Below, piece by piece: positions 1 to 6,402 of a stretch of 8,911 nucleotides of DNA. The position numbers and the translations under genes are program-made. This stretch comes from Fimbriimonadales bacterium. Its GTDB lineage: Bacteria; Armatimonadota; Fimbriimonadia; Fimbriimonadales; ATM1. The notes under the pieces were generated by a model that saw only the letters and a program-made list of their open reading frames with translations, searched no databases and had not been told where the DNA came from. Where the stretch lies: assembly GCA_025922995.1 (NCBI GenBank), contig JAICGT010000028.1, positions 1 through 8,911 on the forward strand, read 5' to 3'. The stretch's first letter is position 1. Each line of letters starts with the position of its first letter.

Positions 1-1510
1 CGTCGTCGTTTGCCGGCGTGTTGACGAAGCAGTCGACAATTCGGCCTGACTCGCGAAGCTCGGCGACGGTGACTTGAATCCTCTGGGGGTAGGGCGCATT
101 CAGCATGTAACTGACGACATAGCCGACCCTGCCGCTGACGCCTCGGTGCATTCTAAGAGGAGCGGGGGACTCGGAGACGTTGCCGAGAAGCGGAACTCCG
201 GTCATGCCGTCCGGTGGGAAAACGACGACGCCCTCTCCTGGGCCCGAGCCGAGGTCGACGGTTACGGTCTGACCTGCGGACCCGATACCCACGTCTTTCG
301 CCGCGAAATTAGCCAGCGCCATTCGGTGGTAGGGAACCGCCCACAGCTTATCGATGGCATCTCGCGGGCCGACGAAATGCATCACCTCGGCGACGCCGCT
401 GGGATATCCGCGGGCTCGTGACCGGTCAGAAGGCGTGACGCCGGAAAATCCGTTGTTTCCTTCTTGCTCGTTGTGCGCCGAGTGCCGAGCGCTCGACCGA
501 TTGATCTCCCAGTAGTCTGTGTGTGACTCAGCGGCTCGACCAAGCCGCTCGTCCCAGTTCAGGTAGGGCAGCCGCGCCAAGCGGCGATAGTAGTTTGCAG
601 CCATCAAGAGCTCGAGACGCGGACCGGAAATGGTGGGCCGAATAGGGATAGGACCATTGCCTACCAGCAGGACGCGAGACTCCAGCACCTTTTCAGCACG
701 CGTTACGATGTTGCGTTGTACAAATTGAACCAGGTGCTCGCCGTCGGTCTCGCGGTTCGTATCCCACGTAAACGTGATATCCGACTTGCCTGTGGTCGTC
801 ACGTCTCGGTGATCTACGCGCACGACATGCTCGACGTTGACCGGCGCGCGCCTGCTCGAACCGAATCGGAGCACGACCTGGTCGCGATGCACTTTGAGGG
901 GTGCCAGCGCCATGGGCTGCGGCCTTTCGATCACGCGCTCTTCAAATATCGGCGGGGTATACGTGGGTGGCGGCACGGTGAGCGAGGGCGCCGATTCGAT
1001 GCGAGCCCTGCGGAGATAAGGCGCAGGGTCCACCGGACCCTGCATGCCATGCAATTCAAAGTGTAGGTGCGGCCCGGACGTCTTGGCGTTGCCGCTGTTG
1101 CCCACAAAACCGAGCAGGTCGCCAGCCTCTACGTGGCCGCCGTCCTTTAGCCAGGGCGCGTATGTTAGTTCCTTGGGAGCGGAGTCGTCGTCTGCGTCGG
1201 TCTTGTCATCGTTGAGATGCATGTAGTGCGCCGACCAGCCGCAATCGCCGAGCAGCGTTAGCCAGTTACCCGCGTTGCCGCCCTTTGCCATAAACACGGT
1301 TCCCGAAAAGCACGCGATCACGGGCGTCATGCGGGGCGCCATGAGATCCTGTCCGCGGTGTGAGCGGGCGCCTCCGTCGCGTGATGCGCCGAAGTTCGGA
1401 TTCCAAGATTGTACGCCTCCTGCCACAGGGAACACTAAACGCGGCAATTCGTTAGCAGAGCCCAACGTATATATGGCAGTAAGGACTAAGCAGAGCGCAG
1501 TTCTCAGCAC
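1..1510 (-). CDS. Secreted M23 (LytM-type) peptidase fused to Ig-like and CAP/SCP-type domains, 3' end cut off
   Basis: An open frame of about 503 codons runs from a GTG at 1510 off the left edge without a stop. The start follows a strong GGAGG site (7-nt spacer) and gives a signal peptide (hydrophobic residues 5-16, likely cleavage after GSA at 19). Residues about 25-165 are an M23 metallopeptidase, the zinc family that cuts peptidoglycan cross-bridges. The motifs HRGQD (from H51), AHYMHL (H95/H98) and PHLHFE (H148/H150) are all present, so it should be catalytically competent. A proline-rich linker leads to an Ig-like segment (about 200-287) with FTWDTNRETDGEH. From about 300 the sequence resembles bacterial CAP/SCP domains: NYYRRLARLPYLNWDERL, then HSAHNEQEGNNGFSG and PYHRM. 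The C-terminal segment through NTPANDD also suits bacterial CAP proteins, so the true end is probably near. It likely acts outside the cytoplasm on the cell wall. The role of the CAP part is unknown. Sure of M23, fairly sure of CAP, less sure of Ig. Confidence 0.9.
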   Translation of the reverse strand, partial: MLRTALCLVLTAIYTLGSANELPRLVFPVAGGVQSWNPNFGASRDGGARSHRGQDLMAPRMTPVIACFSGTVFMAKGGNAGNWLTLLGDCGWSAHYMHLNDDKTDADDDSAPKELTYAPWLKDGGHVEAGDLLGFVGNSGNAKTSGPHLHFELHGMQGPVDPAPYLRRARIESAPSLTVPPPTYTPPIFEERVIERPQPMALAPLKVHRDQVVLRFGSSRRAPVNVEHVVRVDHRDVTTTGKSDITFTWDTNRETDGEHLVQFVQRNIVTRAEKVLESRVLLVGNGPIPIRPTISGPRLELLMAANYYRRLARLPYLNWDERLGRAAESHTDYWEINRSSARHSAHNEQEGNNGFSGVTPSDRSRARGYPSGVAEVMHFVGPRDAIDKLWAVPYHRMALANFAAKDVGIGSAGQTVTVDLGSGPGEGVVVFPPDGMTGVPLLGNVSESPAPLRMHRGVSGRVGYVVSYMLNAPYPQRIQVTVAELRESGRIVDCFVNTPANDD

Positions 1511-1513
1511 TAT

Positions 1514-1522
1514 CCTTCCTCC
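1514..1522 (-). promoter_or_regulatory. Shine-Dalgarno site of the M23/CAP gene
   Basis: On the minus strand the bases read GGAGGAAGG directly before ATA-GTG. The GGAGG core lies 7 nt from the GTG at 1510, and this fixes GTG as the start codon, since no ATG or TTG in frame is comparably placed. Confidence 0.8.
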
Positions 1523-1535
1523 CGGGTGGGTGCAG

Positions 1536-1541
1536 ATTATA
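1536..1541 (-). promoter_or_regulatory. Candidate -10 box (TATAAT) for the M23/CAP gene
   Basis: A perfect TATAAT on the minus strand sits about 25 nt before the GTG start. It would put the transcript start roughly at 1529, leaving room for the Shine-Dalgarno site. No good -35 hexamer is visible at 16-18 bp, so this is only a candidate. Confidence 0.4.
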
Positions 1542-1564
1542 CAGTTAAATTGGAGCTTTTGGGA

Positions 1565-1591
1565 GGTGCCGCGCCGCGAATGCGGCTCACC
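1565..1591. repeat. Imperfect inverted repeat in the divergent intergenic region
   Basis: GGTGCCGC (1565-1572) can pair with GCGGCTCACC (1582-1591) if CT is bulged, around a 9-base loop. It lies between the two divergent promoters, where an operator could sit. It is short and GC-rich, so it could be chance. Confidence 0.2.
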
Positions 1592-1604
1592 CCGGCAAAG
1601 CGAG

Positions 1605-1610
1605 TATGAT
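1605..1610 (+). promoter_or_regulatory. Candidate -10 box (TATGAT) for the PEP-CTERM gene
   Basis: TATGAT lies 25 nt before the ATG at 1636. It would start a short leader of about 19 nt carrying the CGGAGG site. No convincing -35 element is visible. If it is real, the in-frame ATG at 1606, inside the box, cannot be the start. Confidence 0.3.
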
Positions 1611-1620
1611 TACCAGGAAA

Positions 1621-1626
1621 CGGAGG
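1621..1626 (+). promoter_or_regulatory. Shine-Dalgarno site deciding the PEP-CTERM start
   Basis: CGGAGG, 9 nt before the ATG at 1636. It supports the shorter protein with a normal signal peptide. Confidence 0.7.
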
Positions 1627-1635
1627 TTTAGATCG

Positions 1636-2325
1636 ATGAAAAGAGTCTTTCTGTATGGGTTAACGACAGCCTGCGTGGCAGCGCAAGGAGTCATGATCGA
1701 CGACTTCGAGACCGGGCCGTTCGATGCGGTGCTTTTGAACAGCTACGTCAGCCAGTCCGGTTTACCGTCTGGCAACGCGATTGGCGGAACTCGGGCGGCA
1801 CACGGTTTCAACACCGGCGGCTTTCTGCGGATGACGTGTACCGCAGGAGGCACCGGCAACCTGGTTTTGGACACGAGTCAGTCGTCGTTGTCCGACGTGT
1901 TTTGGCTCGGGCCGCTTGCAAATGGCGTGCCTCCGAACGGTGTCGGAACGCTTCTGCCGGAGGACTTCGACGGTATCAGCCCGGCGATAGACCTGACCGG
2001 ACTGAACTTTTTCAAGATCGACTATACGGCTTCTTCGAACGATTACCAAGTCAACGTTCACGTTTACAACTCGGATTTGACCGAGTCGGTGTCGTCCCAG
2101 TTCATTCCCGTCGCCCAGGGCAGCGGTCAAATGTTTATCAGCTTTAACGTGTTCAGCGGCGGTGGTGTGTACTCGCAAGCCGGCGGGTTCCGCCTGGGCA
2201 TGGAAGCTCTCGACGATGGATTGCTTACCTTGCATTCGTTCGAGGTGGTTGCGGTGCCTGAGCCCGCAACGTTCCTTACAGTTGGAATTGGGCTGCTTGC
2301 CGTGATCATGCGCCGTCGAAAATAA
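1636..2325 (+). CDS. PEP-CTERM sorted surface/exported protein, otherwise uncharacterised
   Basis: 229 residues from ATG 1636, chosen over an in-frame ATG at 1606. It is preceded by CGGAGG with a 9-nt spacer and opens directly into a signal peptide (MKRVFLYGLTTACVAAQG). The earlier start would add ten residues, many basic, and has no ribosome site. The C-terminus is a textbook PEP-CTERM tail: VPEP at about 207-210, a hydrophobic stretch TFLTVGIGLLAVIM, then RRRK. Such tails are recognised and cut by an exosortase/archaeosortase-type enzyme in the inner membrane, which is not in this window. The body (about 18-200) is rich in Gly, Ser, Asn and aromatic residues and looks beta-sheet rich. It starts with MIDDFETG, as do many secreted proteins of this class, and carries no catalytic motif I recognise. 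Likely a secreted or surface-attached structural or matrix protein. Its ligand is unknown. Confidence 0.9.
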   Translation: MKRVFLYGLTTACVAAQGVMIDDFETGPFDAVLLNSYVSQSGLPSGNAIGGTRAAHGFNTGGFLRMTCTAGGTGNLVLDTSQSSLSDVFWLGPLANGVPPNGVGTLLPEDFDGISPAIDLTGLNFFKIDYTASSNDYQVNVHVYNSDLTESVSSQFIPVAQGSGQMFISFNVFSGGGVYSQAGGFRLGMEALDDGLLTLHSFEVVAVPEPATFLTVGIGLLAVIMRRRK

Positions 2326-2357
2326 CCGGGGCGGGTTGGAGCTCGTGAAGTGCAGCG

Positions 2358-2385
2358 GGTAACCTCTTCGAGTGGTTACCGAAGA
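2358..2385 (+). repeat. Two interlocked inverted repeats over the mrp start codon
   Basis: Perfect 7-base arms GGTAACC (2358-2364) and GGTTACC (2374-2380) enclose a 9-base loop. A second pair, TCTTCG (2365-2370) and CGAAGA (2380-2385), also has a 9-base loop. The two overlap and could not easily form together. Both place the GTG start (2372-2374) in the loop or at its edge, and no Shine-Dalgarno site is visible before this GTG. It may be a translational control element, a protein site, or chance. There is no T-run, so it is not an intrinsic terminator of the upstream gene. Confidence 0.4.
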
Positions 2386-3448
2386 AGCCGTCATTAGTGC
2401 CCTGCGAACGGTGGAGGATCCCGACCTTAAGAAGGACATCGTTTCCCTCGGCTTTATCAAGAACCTGAAGATTTCGGGGGATGCAGTGAGCCTCGACGTC
2501 GAGCTGACGACACCTGCCTGCCCCGTCAAGGAGCAGTTGAAGCAGCAAGTCGAAGACGCCATTCGGGGCGCGGGCGCCTCCGAGGTGCGTGTCGAAATGA
2601 CCGCTCGCGTTCGCAAGACGAGCGAGAATGTGGACCTCGTGCCAGGCGTAAGAAATATTATCGCGATCGCTTCCGGCAAAGGCGGCGTGGGCAAGAGTAC
2701 CGTTTCGGTTAACCTCGCTGTGGCACTGGCCCAAGAAGGCGCCTCGGTCGGTTTACTCGATGCCGATGTGTACGGTCCCAGTGTGCCGCTGATGATGGGT
2801 TGCGAAGACGAGAAGCCATGGACCGAAAACGCCAAGATCATCCCCATCAAGAAGCATGGAATCTCGATGATGTCCCTCGGCTTCCTGTTGGAAGACGGCC
2901 AAGCGGTGCTGTGGCGCGGGCCGATGGTTGCCGGAACGGTCAAGCAGCTTCTGGGAGACGTTGCCTGGGGCGAACTGGACTATCTCCTTGTCGACCTCCC
3001 CCCGGGTACCGGCGACGCACCGATGTCTCTTGCGCAGTTGGTGCCGCTCACCGGCGTCGTGATCGTCGCCACACCGCAGGACGTTGCGGCGAACATCGCG
3101 ATCAAGTCCGTTCTCTTGTTCAAGCGGCTGAACGCTCCGATTGTCGGAGTCATCGAAAACATGTCCCACTTCGTCTGTCCATCGTGCGGAGAAACCACGA
3201 AGATCTTCTCGGGGAGGGAAGGAACCGACCTTGCGGCTTCGATTCCTGCCCCGTTCTTGGGCTCGGTGCCTTTGGATCCCGCTATCAGCGAGTCGGGCGA
3301 CGATGGCCAGCCGAGCATCGTGGCCTTTCCCGACCGTCCACAAGCGGCTCGCTTTCGCGAGATTGCCAAGGAGTTGGCCCGCGAAGTCAGCAAGCATGCG
3401 TACGCCGAAAAGGGCCTCGTCCGCGACCTCGAGCAGTCTCCTCGCTAA
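2372..3448 (+). CDS. mrp: Mrp/ApbC (NBP35-type) iron-sulfur carrier P-loop ATPase with N-terminal MIP18/DUF59 domain
   Basis: 358 residues, the usual length for bacterial Mrp. The GTG at 2372 is the first possible start after an in-frame stop (TAA 2360-2362). Residues 1 to about 80 are a MIP18 (DUF59) domain with DPDLKKDIVSLGF and the conserved TTPACP containing a Cys. The rest is a deviant-Walker P-loop ATPase: SGKGGVGKST at 101-110 with both signature lysines, then LLDADVYGPSVPLM and LLVDLPPGTGD. CPSC at 269-272 is the CxxC that binds a bridging 4Fe-4S cluster between two subunits. The family holds and transfers Fe-S clusters to apo-proteins in the cytoplasm. It follows the PEP-CTERM gene by 46 bp and its stop overlaps the ribosome site of the kinase gene, so it is probably cotranscribed with the kinase. 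All key residues are intact. The specific client proteins cannot be told from sequence. Confidence 0.95.
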   Translation: MVTEEAVISALRTVEDPDLKKDIVSLGFIKNLKISGDAVSLDVELTTPACPVKEQLKQQVEDAIRGAGASEVRVEMTARVRKTSENVDLVPGVRNIIAIASGKGGVGKSTVSVNLAVALAQEGASVGLLDADVYGPSVPLMMGCEDEKPWTENAKIIPIKKHGISMMSLGFLLEDGQAVLWRGPMVAGTVKQLLGDVAWGELDYLLVDLPPGTGDAPMSLAQLVPLTGVVIVATPQDVAANIAIKSVLLFKRLNAPIVGVIENMSHFVCPSCGETTKIFSGREGTDLAASIPAPFLGSVPLDPAISESGDDGQPSIVAFPDRPQAARFREIAKELAREVSKHAYAEKGLVRDLEQSPR

Positions 3449-3454
3449 GGAGGG
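3447..3454 (+). promoter_or_regulatory. Shine-Dalgarno site of the kinase gene, overlapping the mrp stop
   Basis: AAGGAGGG begins inside the mrp TAA stop (3446-3448) and lies 9 nt before the ATG at 3464. This is close to the ideal anti-SD complement. The overlap suggests translational coupling of mrp and the kinase on one mRNA. Confidence 0.8.
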
Positions 3455-3463
3455 ACTCCGCGT

Positions 3464-5290
3464 ATGATTGAGCGCCGCAAGCCGAGTACGCTCGCGAATC
3501 TAACCTGGCAATTTGCCATTGCAGTAGCAGCCACAAGTGGCGCTTTCGCGCTTCGGCTGCTTCTGGATCACCTCCTCGACAACAACAGGCCCTACATCAC
3601 GTTCTACTTGGCTGTGGTTGTCGCCGCCGGCTTTGGCGGCGCTTGGGGCGGCATGCTCGCCACGATCTTCGGCGGCGTACTGGGCCTCCACTTCTTTGCG
3701 GGGGGCGCGACTTCATTGGCGACGCCGATTTCCCGCATCGACTATGGCCTCTATTTCTTGATTTCGCTCGTGATTACTTTGGCGTATGAAACGCTTCGCC
3801 GAGAACGCACAAGCGCACGCGAGTTCGCTGAGGCGCTGGAAGAAAGCCAGGCACGCTTGCGGGCGCTGTTGGACAACAGCCCAACCGGAATTTATTTGAA
3901 AGATGCCGACGGCAAGTATTTGTTGGTAAACAAAGAATACGCCAGGATCTTGGGAACTGATCCGAAACGTGTCCTTAACAAGACCGATATGCAGCTACTA
4001 CCTCCGGAGATTGCTGAGAATCTGCGCAGGAACGACCTCGCGGTGCTGATGACCGGCGCGCCGATCAATATCGAAAAGACTATGGTGGTCGAGGGCCAGC
4101 CGAGATCGTTTATCTCGACGAAGTTCCCCCTTTTGGGTCCCAAAGGATGGCCGATCGCGGTTGGTAGCATGTCCATCGACATCACGGATCGTAAAACTCT
4201 CGAAGACCAACTCGTACACTCGCAAAAAATGGACAGCATCGGCCGTCTCGCTGGAGGAATTGCCCACGATTTCAACAATCTTTTAACGGCAATCATCGGC
4301 TACGCCGAGCTAGCAGAAATGCGTTTGGGAACAGAGCATCCGGTTGGGAAGGACTTGGTTCAAATACGTTCCGCAGGAGAGCGGGCGGCGAAGCTCACTT
4401 CACAATTGCTATCGTTCGCGCGCAAGCATGTTCAGGAAACACGCGAAGTTAACCTCAATGAATCCGCTCTAACGGCACAGTCTTTACTGAGCAGGCTGGT
4501 CGGCGAGCAGATCAGGCTCTCCGTGGACCTCGATCCAAACCTTTGGCCGATTGAAGGGGATGCGAGCCAATTCGAACTTGTGCTAGTGAACCTGGTTGTA
4601 AATGCTCGCGATGCAATCGGCGGTCACGGTGAAATAACGATGAGGACGAGGAACGTTTCGTTGGATGCGCCGCTAAAAGCCGTCGACGGCCAAATCGAGC
4701 GCGGTGACTATGCCGTGATTTCGGTTCAGGACACCGGTGAAGGCATCGATGCGAAGACTATGGAAAGCATATTCGAGCCATTTTTTACTACGAAGGAAAA
4801 AGGCAAGGGCACGGGCCTTGGCTTGGCGACGGTGTATGGAGTTGTTCATCAGCACGGGGGCCAAATCGTTGTTACCAGCGAGCTCGGTGTTGGAACAACG
4901 TTTTCAATATATTTGCCGAGGCGAGATGCGGAATCCGGGTCTGTTGCGTCGGTCCCCGACTCCGACGCCGGCCCGATCCATGGCACTATCCTTTTGGCAG
5001 AGCCGGATCAAGACTTACGAACGTTGGCTGTCGACACACTGCAAGATCTCGGCTATCGTGTGTTGGCTGCTGTGGACACCGCGGATGCTACGGCAAAATC
5101 GGCCCTGTTCGGCGGAAAGATCGACCTATTAATTGCGCATGACGACGCCGACGACTTGGTGTCCGACCTGTGTTCGATGCACCCCGACATGCGCTTCATA
5201 GGTGTAGGATATCGTGCCAGGTCGGACTTGCGGACGCCGTATACGTCAGCGAAACTTGCAGCTGCTGTTCGCAGGAAGTTCGCAAATTAG
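3464..5290 (+). CDS. Membrane PAS-domain hybrid sensor histidine kinase with degenerate receiver
   Basis: 608 residues. The N-terminal part (about 12-108) has four hydrophobic helices like the DUF4118/KdpD-type membrane module, with almost no periplasmic loop. A short linker helix leads to a PAS domain (about 128-245: LLDNSPTGIYLKDADGKYLLVN to SMSIDITDRK), which may bind a small ligand or cofactor. The HisKA helix carries the phosphorylated H268 in GIAHDFNNLLTAIIGYAEL. The ATPase domain has the N box (VNLVVNARDAI), G1 (DTGEGID), F box (FEPFFTTKEKGKGTG) and G2 (GLGLATVYG), so autophosphorylation should work. Residues about 495-608 align with a receiver, but the acidic pair reads AEP, the phospho-Asp position falls on His (LLIAH), and the usual KPF reads TPY. 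It should therefore not accept phosphate. No partner response regulator lies in the window. It is the second gene after mrp, 15 bp downstream. The signal is unknown. Confidence 0.93.
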   Translation: MIERRKPSTLANLTWQFAIAVAATSGAFALRLLLDHLLDNNRPYITFYLAVVVAAGFGGAWGGMLATIFGGVLGLHFFAGGATSLATPISRIDYGLYFLISLVITLAYETLRRERTSAREFAEALEESQARLRALLDNSPTGIYLKDADGKYLLVNKEYARILGTDPKRVLNKTDMQLLPPEIAENLRRNDLAVLMTGAPINIEKTMVVEGQPRSFISTKFPLLGPKGWPIAVGSMSIDITDRKTLEDQLVHSQKMDSIGRLAGGIAHDFNNLLTAIIGYAELAEMRLGTEHPVGKDLVQIRSAGERAAKLTSQLLSFARKHVQETREVNLNESALTAQSLLSRLVGEQIRLSVDLDPNLWPIEGDASQFELVLVNLVVNARDAIGGHGEITMRTRNVSLDAPLKAVDGQIERGDYAVISVQDTGEGIDAKTMESIFEPFFTTKEKGKGTGLGLATVYGVVHQHGGQIVVTSELGVGTTFSIYLPRRDAESGSVASVPDSDAGPIHGTILLAEPDQDLRTLAVDTLQDLGYRVLAAVDTADATAKSALFGGKIDLLIAHDDADDLVSDLCSMHPDMRFIGVGYRARSDLRTPYTSAKLAAAVRRKFAN

Positions 5291-6393
5291 ACTGCGGTGA
5301 CCGCGCCGTAAACTTCCGCGAATGCGTCTTCGAAGCGGCGCATTTCGTCACGCGTCCCGATACTGACGCGCAAATGGTTCGGGCAGCCGAAAATGCCGCC
5401 GGGTCTAACAATCACACCACGGCGCAGCAATGCTTGGCAAATCGGATCAGCGAGGCAACCAATATCACACCAAACAAAGTTGGCAAAACTTTCCGCAACG
5501 TTGCAATTCTTGGCAGTCAGGAACTGTGTTAGCTGCAAGATACCTGCTGCGTTTGTGTCTATTGTTTTTCTTAAATGCGCCGTGTCGCCGACGGCTGCGA
5601 TCGCCGCGCGCTGAGCTAAGGAATTTACGCTAAACGGTGGGCGGATTTTGTCTAGCGCTTGGACGATCTCAGGTGGAGCCAATGCATACCCGACTCGCAG
5701 CCCTGCCAGGCCGTAGGTCTTGGAGAACGTACGAAGACCGATGATGTTTGATCGATCTTTCAGATAACGAGTCGAGGAAGGATATTCCGAATCGGTGGCA
5801 AACTCGAAGTAGGCCTCGTCTAGAACGATAGCAATGTCATGGGGAACTTCGTCCAAGAACTTTTCGAGTGCGGTTTCTCGAACAATCGTGCCGGACGGGT
5901 TGTTCGGATTTGCAATCCAGATAATGCGCGTGGTGGCGTCGATGGCTTTAGACATCGCCTCGAGGTCGTGGCGGGCTTCGGGGTCTAATCGAACTTTTCT
6001 CGTTTCTGCGCCGGCGACAATTGCTTCCGATTCGTAACGCGAGAATCCCGGATCGGCCATCACGATCGAGTCGCCGGGCCGCAACAAAAGCACGCTCAGC
6101 AAGTGAATTAGCTCGTCGCTGCCGTTGCCGATCGCGATCTGATCCGACGGCACTTGCAGGTGCTCCGAAAGCGCAGACTTCAAATCCAGGCAACCCGCGT
6201 CCGGATACAAGTGCGCAAACCGTGCCCATTCCGCAATGACCTGGGCAGCCATGGGCGACGGGCCCAATGGATTCTCGTTCGATGCCAGCTTTACGACATC
6301 CGGGAGGCCGAACTCACGCTGAACTTCTTCGACTGGCTTCCCAGGCACATAAGCTCGTAGGCTAGTCAGGCTATCAGGAAGTCGAATGGGCAT
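5287..6393 (-). CDS. hisC: Histidinol-phosphate aminotransferase
   Basis: 368 residues, close to family length. It is a fold-type I PLP aminotransferase converting imidazole-acetol phosphate and glutamate to histidinol phosphate and 2-oxoglutarate, a late step of histidine synthesis in the cytoplasm. Visible signatures are AYVPGKP and KLASNENPLGPSP near the N-terminus, GNGSDELI, ANPNNPSGT (N162-P163), the PLP aspartate/tyrosine region VLDEAYFEF, and the PLP lysine K225 in RTFSKTYGLAGLRVGYAL. The C-terminal RGVIVRPGGIFGCPNHLRVSIGT provides the substrate phosphate/carboxylate arginines. The ATG at 6393 is chosen because the family N-terminus aligns from there. No strong Shine-Dalgarno site is visible. 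It lies 9 bp after the arginase stop, so the two are likely one transcript. Other his genes are absent here, so a broader role (for example aromatic aminotransferase) is possible. Its stop overlaps the kinase stop on the other strand. Confidence 0.93.
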   Translation of the reverse strand: MPIRLPDSLTSLRAYVPGKPVEEVQREFGLPDVVKLASNENPLGPSPMAAQVIAEWARFAHLYPDAGCLDLKSALSEHLQVPSDQIAIGNGSDELIHLLSVLLLRPGDSIVMADPGFSRYESEAIVAGAETRKVRLDPEARHDLEAMSKAIDATTRIIWIANPNNPSGTIVRETALEKFLDEVPHDIAIVLDEAYFEFATDSEYPSSTRYLKDRSNIIGLRTFSKTYGLAGLRVGYALAPPEIVQALDKIRPPFSVNSLAQRAAIAAVGDTAHLRKTIDTNAAGILQLTQFLTAKNCNVAESFANFVWCDIGCLADPICQALLRRGVIVRPGGIFGCPNHLRVSIGTRDEMRRFEDAFAEVYGAVTAV

Positions 6394-6402
6394 GAGCTGA
6401 GT

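Noticed and set aside
74..1631. Several plus-strand open frames of 60-118 codons
   Set aside because: All are antisense to the M23/CAP gene, whose minus-strand reading shows a signal peptide and conserved catalytic motifs. They lack ribosome sites and recognisable domains.
1606..1635. Earlier in-frame ATG for the PEP-CTERM protein
   Set aside because: It would place an Arg/Lys-rich decapeptide before a normal signal peptide, has no ribosome site, and lies in a candidate -10 box. ATG 1636 fits better.
2326..2380. Intrinsic terminator after the PEP-CTERM gene
   Set aside because: The inverted repeat at 2358-2380 has no following T-run and overlaps the mrp start, so it does not look like a terminator.
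1762..2943. Long minus-strand open frame (393 codons) spanning the PEP-CTERM and mrp genes
   Set aside because: It lies antisense to two clearly recognisable plus-strand genes, shows no motif, changes character where the opposite genes change, and has the Ser/Thr/Arg-rich composition typical of a shadow frame.
2753..3471. Open frames of 214 and 223 codons on both strands inside mrp
   Set aside because: Arg-rich out-of-frame readings of the conserved Mrp ATPase with no domain signature.
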